Source: Nitrospirota bacterium (lineage in GTDB: Bacteria; Nitrospirota; Leptospirillia; Leptospirillales; Leptospirillaceae). From it: a stretch of 32,698 nucleotides of DNA. Positions 8,950 through 16,615 of the stretch are shown piece after piece. Position 1 is the first letter of the stretch, and each line of letters opens with the position of its first letter. Made by a program: the position numbers and the translations under genes. The stretch covers positions 1-32,698 of the forward strand of contig DAHVAL010000019.1 of assembly GCA_027314645.1 (NCBI GenBank). The letters are read 5' to 3'. Under the pieces are notes generated by a model. It ran no database searches, was not told the origin of the DNA, and was given only the letters and a program-made list of their open reading frames with translations.

Positions 8950-10281
8950 TCAGCCCACCTTCTTTCTGTCCTTGCGGCTCTCGGGAAAAGACTCCTCCGG
9001 GCAGAGGTCCACTTCGGTCGTCGCCCGCTCGAAGAGCACCTTCAAAAACAGGCCGAAGGTCGAAAACAGGCGGTAGCGGATGATCGGAAGCTTGTTGATG
9101 TAGACCAGGTTCCACAGGAACCACCCCAAAATGCCCGTCAGGGTGAACTGCTTGGCCGAGAGCAGCGCATAGTTGTCCCCGATCGAGACGAATCCGCCCA
9201 CATGGCGGTGGGCAAAGGTCTTTTCCGGCTTCCTGAGAAGGCGGGCGGCGATATTGTGGGCCACGACCCTTGCCTGGCGGACGGCGGTCTGGGCGGTGGG
9301 AGGATAGGGCTTCTGCTCGAACGGATCGATGGCATGGGCGTTGTCTCCCAGCACCCAGACATGGTCCATCGTCTTGGCCTCGAGCGTCGAGCGGACGATG
9401 ATCCGGCCCTGGGAATCCTTGTCCAGGGGAAGCTCCCGGACCAGGGGATTGGTCTTGACCCCGGCCGACCAGATCAGGGTTCCGGACAGAAAGGTCGCCC
9501 CCGAGTTCAGCCGGATCGTCGTCCCGTCCCAGGATTCGAGGCGGGTGGACAGGAGCACCTCGATGCCGATCGATTCCAGGCGCCGGATGGCCTCATGGGA
9601 GAGTTTTTCCGGAAGGGACGGGAGAATCCGGCCCGTGGCCTCCACCAGAACCACCCGGATTTCGTCTCCGGTGATCCGCCGTCCGAAATCGCGAAGGAGC
9701 TCCCGGTGGGCGTATTCGTAGATCTCTCCCGCCAATTCCACGCCGGTAGGCCCCGCCCCCACGACGACGAAGGTGAGGAGACCCCGCTTGATCTCGGGGC
9801 TCTCTTCCCAATAGGCCCGCTCGAACTGGCGGATGATGTGGTTGTTGATCCGGGCGGCGTCCTCGAGATTTTTGAGGGTGAAGGCCCCGCGCTCGAGTTC
9901 CAGATTCCCGAAGAAATTGGTCTCCGAGCCCAGACCGATCACCAGGTCGTCGTAGGGAAGCGACCGATGGGCGGTGATCACCTGGCGGTTTTCCAGGTCG
10001 ATCCGCTCGATCCTCCCCACATGGGCATGAACCCGGGTTTTCCGGAAGATCTTGCGGATGGAGTGGGCCACGTACCGGGGCTCCAAGGCGCCGGTCGCCA
10101 CGCTATGGAGCATGGGGGTGAACAGGAAGTAATTGCGGCGGTCCACCACCGTCACCCACACGTCGGGACGGTGCTTTCCCAGATACTTGGAGAGATAGAC
10201 GGCCGTGTAGAGCCCTCCGAATCCCGCCCCAAGGATCAGGACCCGATAGGGTTTGTCCCCGTCCGTTGCCGCACTTGTCAT
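8950..10281 (-). CDS. ndh: Type II NADH:quinone oxidoreductase (NDH-2)
   Basis: A 443-residue single-subunit FAD enzyme that passes electrons from NADH to membrane quinones without pumping protons. The first Rossmann motif is GAGFGG (18-23), binding FAD. VVDRRNYFLFTPMLHSVATG (45-64) is a family hallmark. The second dinucleotide motif is GAGPTGVELAG (175-185), for NADH. The FAD-contacting LGDNA is at 311-315, followed by the quinone-site-type PPTAQTAVRQA. The C-terminal segment, about 381-420, is amphipathic to hydrophobic and probably anchors the protein to the membrane. The ATG at 10281 follows GGGGGGAGGAC; a TTG ten codons upstream also reads in frame but is less likely. It is transcribed alone, divergent from a small membrane protein, and has its own terminator. 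In an acidophilic or lithotrophic host NDH-2 avoids the cost of complex I. Confidence 0.92.
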   Translation of the reverse strand: MTSAATDGDKPYRVLILGAGFGGLYTAVYLSKYLGKHRPDVWVTVVDRRNYFLFTPMLHSVATGALEPRYVAHSIRKIFRKTRVHAHVGRIERIDLENRQVITAHRSLPYDDLVIGLGSETNFFGNLELERGAFTLKNLEDAARINNHIIRQFERAYWEESPEIKRGLLTFVVVGAGPTGVELAGEIYEYAHRELLRDFGRRITGDEIRVVLVEATGRILPSLPEKLSHEAIRRLESIGIEVLLSTRLESWDGTTIRLNSGATFLSGTLIWSAGVKTNPLVRELPLDKDSQGRIIVRSTLEAKTMDHVWVLGDNAHAIDPFEQKPYPPTAQTAVRQARVVAHNIAARLLRKPEKTFAHRHVGGFVSIGDNYALLSAKQFTLTGILGWFLWNLVYINKLPIIRYRLFSTFGLFLKVLFERATTEVDLCPEESFPESRKDRKKVG

Positions 10282-10428
10282 GTCCTCCCCCCGGCGGATC
10301 AGCCGCCTCAAGTGTCCCGGCCATCTGAGCCTTCCCCTTTAGATTCTACCCGGAAGAAGGCGTCGGTTCAAAACCCGCGGACCCCGTTCCCAAATCACGG
10401 TCGGCCTTCCGAAAGTCCCGGGCGGCGA

Positions 10429-10457
10429 TTGCAGGAAACATGCGGTCGTGCTACCAT
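10429..10457 (+). promoter_or_regulatory. Possible sigma70-like promoter
   Basis: TTGCAG (10429-10434) and TACCAT (10452-10457) are 17 bp apart, in front of the small membrane protein gene and possibly der. Both boxes match the consensus only partly. Confidence 0.25.
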
Positions 10458-10481
10458 TTTTCGATTCGAGGAGGAATTTTG

Positions 10482-10667
10482 ATGCCACAGGGCCATCCGC
10501 AGTACCCCATGGTCAATCACATGGGGCAAATCATCATGATCGGCTTCGTCTTCCTTTTTATCGGAGGGCTGGCGACGATCTTTCTGCAGTGGATCTACCA
10601 ACGCTTCATTCGGCGCACCCCTCCCCCCGAATACACGGAAAAACCGAAGTTCTTCGACCGGGATTGA
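10482..10667 (+). CDS. Small single-span membrane protein
   Basis: A 61-residue protein starting at an ATG with an excellent ribosome-binding site (GAGGAGG, 7 nt spacing). A longer in-frame start at 10440 has none. It has a short His/Pro/Met-rich N-terminus (MPQGHPQYPMVNHMG), one transmembrane helix (about residues 16-34, IIMIGFVFLFIGGLATIFL) and a basic, then acidic tail with RFIRRTPPP. The positive residues after the helix suggest an N-out, C-in orientation. No family is recognised. It lies 57 bp upstream of der in the same direction and is divergent from ndh. It could be an accessory subunit of a membrane complex, but the sequence does not show this. Confidence 0.62.
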   Translation: MPQGHPQYPMVNHMGQIIMIGFVFLFIGGLATIFLQWIYQRFIRRTPPPEYTEKPKFFDRD

Positions 10668-10724
10668 TCCTCCGGCCAAAAGCGCCGATCTCTTCCCCGT
10701 TCCCTCATTTCTCTGGAGTCCTCC

Positions 10725-12129
10725 ATGCCTGAATCCATCCGGGAGGCCGTCGCTCTTCCCCTGGTTGCCATCCTGGGCCGCCCCAACGTCGGAAAGTCGA
10801 CCCTGTTCAATCGTTTATTGGGGGAGAACAAGGCCATCGTCGAAGACCAGCCGGGGGTGACCAGGGACCGCCATTACGCGACCGTGCTCCGGGGCCTGTG
10901 GACCTATCGCCTTGTCGACACCGGCGGCATCGTATTCGGGGATGACCACCCCCTGGGGGAGGCGATCCGGAAACAGGCCCTCTTCGCTCTTGAGGAGGCC
11001 GACGCCCTGATCTATGTCTTCGATGCCAAAGACGGGTTCAATCCCATGGATCGGGATGTGGTCGAACGCATCCGGGCCTCCGGAAAACCCGCGGTCTTCG
11101 CCGTCAACAAAAACGACTCTCCCACCCGGGAATCGGTGGTCATGGCCGATTTCTACAAATATGGCGTGAGTCCCCTGATCCCGATCTCGGCGCTCCACGG
11201 ACTCGGGATGGAAGAGCTGCTCGAGCCGTTTTCCTCTCTGCTTCCCCGGGCCACCGACGTCGACATCGATCCGGACAAGCTCGATCTGTCTGGTCTCTCC
11301 GATGAGGAGATCCGGGCCAAGATCCAAAAACGCCTCGATGAGCCGGCCCGAATCGCGGTCATCGGCCGGCCCAACGTCGGCAAATCCACGCTGATCAACC
11401 ACATCCTTGGAGAAGACCGCCTGGTCACGAGCCCCCTGCCGGGAACGACGCGGGATGCCATCGACACATTCGTGACCTGGCGGGACAAATCCTACCAGTT
11501 TGTGGATACCGCCGGCATCAGAAAACGGGGGAAAACTATCCGAAGCCTCGGAGCTTTACGCCATCATCCGGACGGAACGCGCCCTGCTGAACGCGGAAAT
11601 CGCCGTGGTCCTGGTCTCAACCCCCGATGGACTCACCGATGGAGACCTCCGCATCATCCGCCAGGTGATCGATGCCCGCCGCGGGCTGATCATCGCCTTC
11701 AACAAATGGGATGCCGTCGAAAAAGGCGAGGCTCCCGATCTTGCGCTTCTGGGGGAGCGGTATCCCTTTCTCGCCTTTGCCCCCGTCCTCAATCTCTCCG
11801 GCCTGACCGGAAGGAATTTAAACCAGCTCTTTCAAAGGATCGAGACGGTCCGTGCCTGGTACTACCGGCGGGTCGGCACCAGCGAACTCAACCGGGTGAT
11901 TCTTCCGGTCGTCGCCCACACGCCCCCTCCAAGGCTCAAAACCGGAGCAGTCCGCGTTCTTTACGCCACCCAGGTCCAGATCGCGCCGACGGTCATTCAC
12001 CTGTTCTCGAACCGCCCCCTTGGGCTGACACCGACCTACCTTCAATTTATGTCGCGAAAGCTTCGGGAGTCCTATGCCTTCACGGGCGTGCCCTTTCTTC
12101 TGAAGCCCCGGGGAAAACGGGAGGACTAG
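10725..12129 (+). CDS. der: Ribosome-assembly GTPase Der (EngA), with an apparent frameshift
   Basis: Der is a double-GTPase needed for 50S ribosomal subunit maturation. Both G domains are clear: first GRPNVGKST (18-26), PGVTRD, DTGG and NKND; second GRPNVGKST (214-222), PGTTRD and DTAG. After DTAGIRKRGK (residue 270) the first frame becomes nonsense, whereas the +1 frame continues with LSEASELYAIIRTERALL, the second NKWD and the C-terminal KH-like domain (about the last 115 residues). The switch falls at GGGGGAAAA (11527-11535). Removing one base restores 1404 nt and 467 residues, close to the usual length. Since Der is essential in bacteria tested, a sequencing error is the likeliest cause; a real mutation with a second copy, or frameshifting, would be unusual. 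The ATG has GGAG 8 nt upstream. Confidence 0.88.
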
Positions 12130-12183
12130 GAGAGCACCCCCCCATGCCCGTGAGATTGATTCCCGTCCCTCCTTCGGTCAGGC

Positions 12184-12222
12184 AAAAAAAACGCCGGACC
12201 CGCCTTTGAGGCGAGTCCGGCG
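12184..12222 (-). terminator. Rho-independent terminator for ppsA
   Basis: CGCCGGAC (12192-12199) pairs with GTCCGGCG (12215-12222) and CGCC (12201-12204) with GGCG (12210-12213), with a 5-nt loop and one mismatch. Eight A at 12184-12191 give the U tail on the minus strand, 31 bp after the ppsA stop. The convergent der gene may share the hairpin. Confidence 0.9.
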
Positions 12223-12252
12223 CTACGATACGGCCGACAGACGGGAAATCGG

Positions 12253-14661
12253 CTACTTGCCCAGCCCCAGACTTTTCTCAACTTCCAGGATCTTGAGGGT
12301 GGTCTTGATCACGGTGTCGGGGTTTAAAGAGATGGAGTCGATCCCCATCCGGACCAGGGCCTCCGCAACCTCCGGAAAGTCGCTGGGGGCCTGACCGCAG
12401 ATGCCGGAATAGACCTTGTTCCGCTTCGTTCCTTCCACCGCCAGGCGGATGAAGGCCTGCACGCCTTCGTCCCGCTCGTCGAAGGACTCGGCCAGGATCT
12501 CAGAATCGCGGTCCACGCCCAGCGTCAACTGGGTGAGGTCGTTCGACCCGATGGAAAATCCGTCAAAGTACTTGGCGAATTCGTCGATCAGAACGACGTT
12601 GTTGGGGATTTCGCACATGACGAACACTTCCAGTCCGTTCACCCCCCGCTTCAGCCCGTTCCTCTCGAGGACCTCGATCACGCCCCGGGCTTCCTTTAAG
12701 GTCCGGCAAAAGGGGATCATGATCCGGACGTTCGTCAGCCCCATCCCATCCCGCACCCGGCGGATGGCCTGGCATTCCAGGGCGAACCCCTCCTCGTACC
12801 GGGGGCTGATGTAGCGGGAGGCCCCCCGAAATCCCAGCATGGGATTTTCCTCGTGGGGCTCGAAGGCCGATCCGCCGATCAGGCTCGCGTACTCGTTGCT
12901 CTTGAAGTCGCTCATGCGCACCGTCACCGGTTTCGGGTAGAATCCCGCGGCGATCGTTCCGATTCCAAAGGCCAGCTTCTCGACGAAGTACTCCTTCATG
13001 TCCCGGTATCCCGCCGTCATGGCCTCGATTTCGGCCAGAACCTTCGGATCGGTGATTTTTTCCGGATGCACCAGGGCCATGGGGTGGATCTTGATGAACC
13101 CGTTGATGATGAACTCCATGCGGGCCAGCCCCACCCCATCGTTCGGGATGAAGGACAGCCCGAAGGCCTGGTCCGGATCCCCCAGATTCATCATGACCTT
13201 GGTCTTGGGTCGATCGAAGGCGTCGAGCTGGGTGCGGTCCACATGGAACTTGAGCAACCCCTCATAGACCATTCCGGTGTCTCCCTGCGCGCAGGACACT
13301 GTGGCTTCCTGTCCCGGGGCCAGGGCGTCGATCGCGCCCTCCGCGCCCACGACCGCCGGAATCCCCAGTTCGCGGCTCACGATCGCCGCGTGACAGGTCC
13401 GGCCCCCGCGGCTCGTGATGATGGCCGCGGCCGTTTTCATCACCGGCTCCCAGTCGGGCGTCGTGGTCTCGGCCACAAGGATCTCTCCCGGCTTGAACTC
13501 CCGGATATGCCGAAGATCCCGGATCACGTGGATCTTCCCGGAGGCGATCTTTTGTCCGACGGCTTTTCCGCGGAGAAGGACCCGGCTCTTTTCATCCAGG
13601 GTATAGGCTTCAAGAAATTCGGTCTTGTTTTTCTGGGATTCGACGGTTTCGGGTCGGGCCTGGACCAGGAAAAGATCTCCGGACACGCCGTCCTTGGCCC
13701 ATTCCATATCCATGGGCCTGTCGACCCCCGCCTTCCGGGAGTAATGCTCCTCGACCTTGATCGCATAATCGGCCAACTTGAGAATCTCGTCGTCGGAGAG
13801 GCAAAATTTCTGGGCTTCTTCGGCCGAGACGCGTTGGTTCGAGACCGTCACCTTGGCGTTCCCGCTGGCATAGACCATCCGGAACTGTTTCTTGCCCAGG
13901 TTTTTCCGGATAATCGAACGATGGCCGGACTTGAAGGTCGGCTTGAAGACATAAAACTCGTCGGGATCCACATTTCCCTGGACCACATTTTCTCCGAGCC
14001 CGTAGGCTCCCGTGATGAACACCACGTCCCGGAATCCGGTTTCGGTGTCCAAGGTGAACAGAACCCCGGAGGAGCCCTTGTCGGAACGAACCATCTTCAT
14101 GATTCCGATCGACAGGGCGATGGAGAAATGGTCGAACCCATGGTCCACCCGGTAGGAGATGGCCCGGTCGGTGTAGAGGGAGGCGAAGCACTTGAGGCAG
14201 GCCTCCTTCAATTGCTGGAGCCCGCGGATGTTCAGGTAGGTGTCCTGCTGACCGGCAAAGGAGGCGGTGGGAAGGTCTTCGGCGGTGGCGGAACTCCGAA
14301 CCGCCACATCCGGCGAAGCCCCATACTCCTTGGCGAGTATGCCGTAGGCCTCTTCGATTTCCGCCCACATGTCCGCAGGAATGCTGACGCCCAGGATCAG
14401 ATCCCGCGCCATCTTTCCCCGACGCTCCAGGTCGTCCATATTATGACGGTCCAGACCGGTAAGGGCCTCCTTGAGGGATTCCATGATCCCCCCTTTCCTG
14501 AGAAGGTCCCAATAGGCATCTGCGGTAATGGCAAAGCCGTTGGGAACCTTCACTCCCTGAGGAACAAGCTCCTGGTACAACTCCCCCAGGGAAGCGTTTT
14601 TGCCACCCACCAGGGGAATGTCGGGAAGCTTGATCTCGTTGAAGAATCGGATATAGCGCAT
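12253..14661 (-). CDS. ppsA: Phosphoenolpyruvate synthase (pyruvate, water dikinase)
   Basis: An 802-residue enzyme, the usual PpsA length, that makes PEP, AMP and phosphate from pyruvate, ATP and water. The N-terminal nucleotide-binding domain opens with VGGKNASLGELY (18-29) and shows AVRSSATAEDLPTASFAGQQ (120-139). The swivelling phosphohistidine domain has GGRTCHAAIVSRELGIPAVVG with catalytic His424. The C-terminal PEP/pyruvate TIM barrel has GFRGASRY, GSNDLTQLTLGVDRDS and the catalytic-cysteine segment GICGQAPSD. The CGQAPSD and GGRTCHA forms distinguish PpsA from pyruvate, phosphate dikinase. The chosen ATG at 14661 has AAGGGA upstream; an in-frame extension to 14751 lacks homology. It is a single-gene unit with its own promoter and terminator. 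Known role: gluconeogenesis from pyruvate, as needed when CO2 is fixed by the reductive TCA cycle. Confidence 0.94.
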   Translation of the reverse strand: MRYIRFFNEIKLPDIPLVGGKNASLGELYQELVPQGVKVPNGFAITADAYWDLLRKGGIMESLKEALTGLDRHNMDDLERRGKMARDLILGVSIPADMWAEIEEAYGILAKEYGASPDVAVRSSATAEDLPTASFAGQQDTYLNIRGLQQLKEACLKCFASLYTDRAISYRVDHGFDHFSIALSIGIMKMVRSDKGSSGVLFTLDTETGFRDVVFITGAYGLGENVVQGNVDPDEFYVFKPTFKSGHRSIIRKNLGKKQFRMVYASGNAKVTVSNQRVSAEEAQKFCLSDDEILKLADYAIKVEEHYSRKAGVDRPMDMEWAKDGVSGDLFLVQARPETVESQKNKTEFLEAYTLDEKSRVLLRGKAVGQKIASGKIHVIRDLRHIREFKPGEILVAETTTPDWEPVMKTAAAIITSRGGRTCHAAIVSRELGIPAVVGAEGAIDALAPGQEATVSCAQGDTGMVYEGLLKFHVDRTQLDAFDRPKTKVMMNLGDPDQAFGLSFIPNDGVGLARMEFIINGFIKIHPMALVHPEKITDPKVLAEIEAMTAGYRDMKEYFVEKLAFGIGTIAAGFYPKPVTVRMSDFKSNEYASLIGGSAFEPHEENPMLGFRGASRYISPRYEEGFALECQAIRRVRDGMGLTNVRIMIPFCRTLKEARGVIEVLERNGLKRGVNGLEVFVMCEIPNNVVLIDEFAKYFDGFSIGSNDLTQLTLGVDRDSEILAESFDERDEGVQAFIRLAVEGTKRNKVYSGICGQAPSDFPEVAEALVRMGIDSISLNPDTVIKTTLKILEVEKSLGLGK

Positions 14662-14787
14662 TGTATCCCTTTCTGATTGACCGGCCGGGACCCTGAGGTC
14701 CGGCCCCCATTGGGGGGAGACAAAGGAAGCGTCGGGGTCTCCCCTCAACAATAACCTTCCAAAAAGTCCAAAAACCCTGAATGTCCT

Positions 14788-14815
14788 ATTTTACCAAATC
14801 CTGCCCAAGGTTCAA
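14788..14815 (-). promoter_or_regulatory. Probable ppsA promoter
   Basis: On the minus strand TTGAAC (14815-14810) is followed after 16 bp by TAAAAT (14793-14788). This resembles a sigma70-type promoter (4/6 and 5/6 matches) and lies about 125 bp upstream of the ppsA start, in an AT-rich spacer. Confidence 0.45.
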
Positions 14816-14856
14816 AGAACGGGCAGGCGTAGGGGAACTTTATTTATCTGGGGGAA

Positions 14857-15507
14857 TCAGGGATTGCTGAAGGGTTCATAGGACCGAGGGGCCGCATAGT
14901 TTTCATAGAGGGCCCAGAGAACCATCAGAAGGATGATCAGGCTCCAGGCCATGATGAACCAGCGGTAGAAGCGGCCTTTCGTCTGAGAGAGGACGGGGAC
15001 CGGGAGGCGCTGGGCGGGCGGAACGCTAAGGAACCGCCGGATGGTTTCATAAAGAGAGACATCCCTCACGGCGTCCCGCGGAACGGAGAGAAGCACCTCC
15101 TCTTCCGGAAGGCGCAGGATGTCGAAGCAGTGCTCGTCCGCCCGGTCCCTCAGGCCGGCCTCCCCAAGGGGCAGGGTGACCGCATCCTCCCCCGTCCGGA
15201 GAATGATCACCTCTCCCGGCCGGATCTCGAGAATGGCCACCGGTTTTCTCCGCATTTCCAGAAGGAGGTAGAGACATCCCAGGACAAACAGCGACCCCAG
15301 GGAGGCCGGCACAAGAAAGACCCAGTGGATCAGCATGAGCCGTGTGACGGTAAAGAGTCCAAGGGAGACCCCCGCCAAGGCCAGGGCCCCCCGGGTCAGC
15401 CAAACGGCGGGACCGCGCCGGAGGCCGCCGAAGATCTTCAGGATCCAAGGGGCGGGGGATCCCGACTCCCAGCCGGAGGGCGGCACGCTTTCCGTCGTTT
15501 GCGTCAT
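14857..15507 (-). CDS. Three-helix membrane protein of unknown function
   Basis: A 216-residue protein with two hydrophobic helices near residues 39-55 and 60-83, a globular cytoplasmic-looking middle region (about 86-180) and a third helix at about 183-202 (FIMAWSLIILLMVLWALYE). The middle region starts RRKPVAILEIRPGEVIILRTGEDAVTLPL, a beta-rich pattern that could suggest a PH-like membrane domain, as in bacterial membrane proteins of unknown function. This is only a resemblance. The ATG has AGGA 7 nt upstream. It lies downstream of the RND adaptor gene with an 85-bp gap in the same direction. Whether it belongs to the efflux operon is open. Confidence 0.6.
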   Translation of the reverse strand: MTQTTESVPPSGWESGSPAPWILKIFGGLRRGPAVWLTRGALALAGVSLGLFTVTRLMLIHWVFLVPASLGSLFVLGCLYLLLEMRRKPVAILEIRPGEVIILRTGEDAVTLPLGEAGLRDRADEHCFDILRLPEEEVLLSVPRDAVRDVSLYETIRRFLSVPPAQRLPVPVLSQTKGRFYRWFIMAWSLIILLMVLWALYENYAAPRSYEPFSNP

Positions 15508-15592
15508 GAATCGGTCCTCATGCCTCTCATCTTGGAGAAATCCGGGCGTTCGGTCAACCGATCTTCAAACTCCGGGCGTGACCCGCACGGCG

Positions 15593-16615
15593 TCACACTC
15601 CTTCCCGGGACAGAAGGGGCAGAAGTCCTTCGGTCACGACCCGGTCCCCTTCGCGAAACTCCCCGCGGACCTCCACCACCCCCTTGCTCCGGCCGAGAAC
15701 CGTCACCGGAAGAAGCGCGGGGGACGCCTCCCCCCGGACCACAAAGACGGCCGTCCGCCGATCCTTCGTCCGGACAATCGCGCGCTCGGGGACAAGATAG
15801 ACCGGGCGGCCCGATCGTTCATGGACGGGAACGCGGATCCGGACCCATTCATCGGGCAAAAACGTTCCGCGGGAATTGTCCAGCGCAATGCGAAGAGGGA
15901 TGGTCCGCGTGCGGGGGTCGATGAAGGGGGCGATTCGAAGGATCCGCCCTATTCCCGCTTCCCCGCTCGCATGAAGGGAGACGACGCGGACCTCCGAGCC
16001 CTGGCGAATGCCCTTCTCCTCCCCAGGAAACAGGTACGCCTGAACCCAAAGGTGCGAGAGATCCGACACTTCAAAGAGCAGATCCCCCTTTCGGACCTGG
16101 GCTCCCGCCGCGGGACCGATGCGGATCAGGGTTCCCGACAGAGGGGAGCGGACCTCGTAGCGGTCGATCGGTCTCCGGGTCCGTTCAAGCCGGGCGATTT
16201 CCTCCGAAGAGGCCCCCAGAAGCCGCAGCTTCTGCTCGGCAAGGATCCGGATTCCATGGACCCGCTCGGGAGTCTTCCCTCCCGGATTGTCGAGGACGCT
16301 CGCAAGCTCCGATTCGGCGCTTAAGAAGTCGGGACTCTTCAGGACCATCACCGTTTCTCCCCGGGAGGCCCGATCTCCCGCGAATATCTTGATGGACACG
16401 ACGGAAAGGGCCGAAAGGCGCGCCATCACCTGGGAGGACGACGACGGATCGTACGCCACCTGTCCCAGGAAGGTATGGAGGACTGGCCCGGCCGCTTTTT
16501 CGACGGGCGCCGTCACCTGCCGAGACGACGATCCGGCGGGAGGGGCGGAAGACCGGTCCCGCTGGCAGGCGGCGAAGACCGCAAGAAGCACTATCAGAGA
16601 CACAACACGCATCAT
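15593..16615 (-). CDS. RND efflux periplasmic adaptor (membrane-fusion) lipoprotein
   Basis: A 340-residue adaptor linking an inner-membrane RND pump to an outer-membrane channel. It begins with a lipoprotein signal peptide ending AVFAAC (Cys17). It then shows the HlyD/AcrA layout: a first lipoyl-like half (VSIKIFAGDRASRGETVMVLKSPDF), a short helical hairpin (about 105-150), a second lipoyl-like half (RSPLSGTLIRIGPAAGAQVRKGDLLFEVSDLSHLWVQAYL), then a beta-barrel (GRILRIAPFIDPRTRTIPLRIALDN) and a membrane-proximal domain with REGDRVVTEGLLPL at the end. The start overlaps the pump stop (ATGA), showing translational coupling. No histidine- or methionine-rich metal-binding extension is visible. 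No TolC-like outer-membrane partner lies in the window. Confidence 0.88.
   Translation of the reverse strand: MMRVVSLIVLLAVFAACQRDRSSAPPAGSSSRQVTAPVEKAAGPVLHTFLGQVAYDPSSSSQVMARLSALSVVSIKIFAGDRASRGETVMVLKSPDFLSAESELASVLDNPGGKTPERVHGIRILAEQKLRLLGASSEEIARLERTRRPIDRYEVRSPLSGTLIRIGPAAGAQVRKGDLLFEVSDLSHLWVQAYLFPGEEKGIRQGSEVRVVSLHASGEAGIGRILRIAPFIDPRTRTIPLRIALDNSRGTFLPDEWVRIRVPVHERSGRPVYLVPERAIVRTKDRRTAVFVVRGEASPALLPVTVLGRSKGVVEVRGEFREGDRVVTEGLLPLLSREGV

Noticed and set aside
8150-9124. 324-codon minus-strand frame opposite the Ig-like lipoprotein
   Set aside because: Gly/Arg/Val-rich antisense translation that spans a terminator and overlaps ndh; not a gene.
12853-14676. A 607-codon plus-strand frame opposite ppsA
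   Set aside because: It is the antisense of a strongly conserved gene in GC-rich DNA, with His/Gly/Asp-rich, non-homologous translation.
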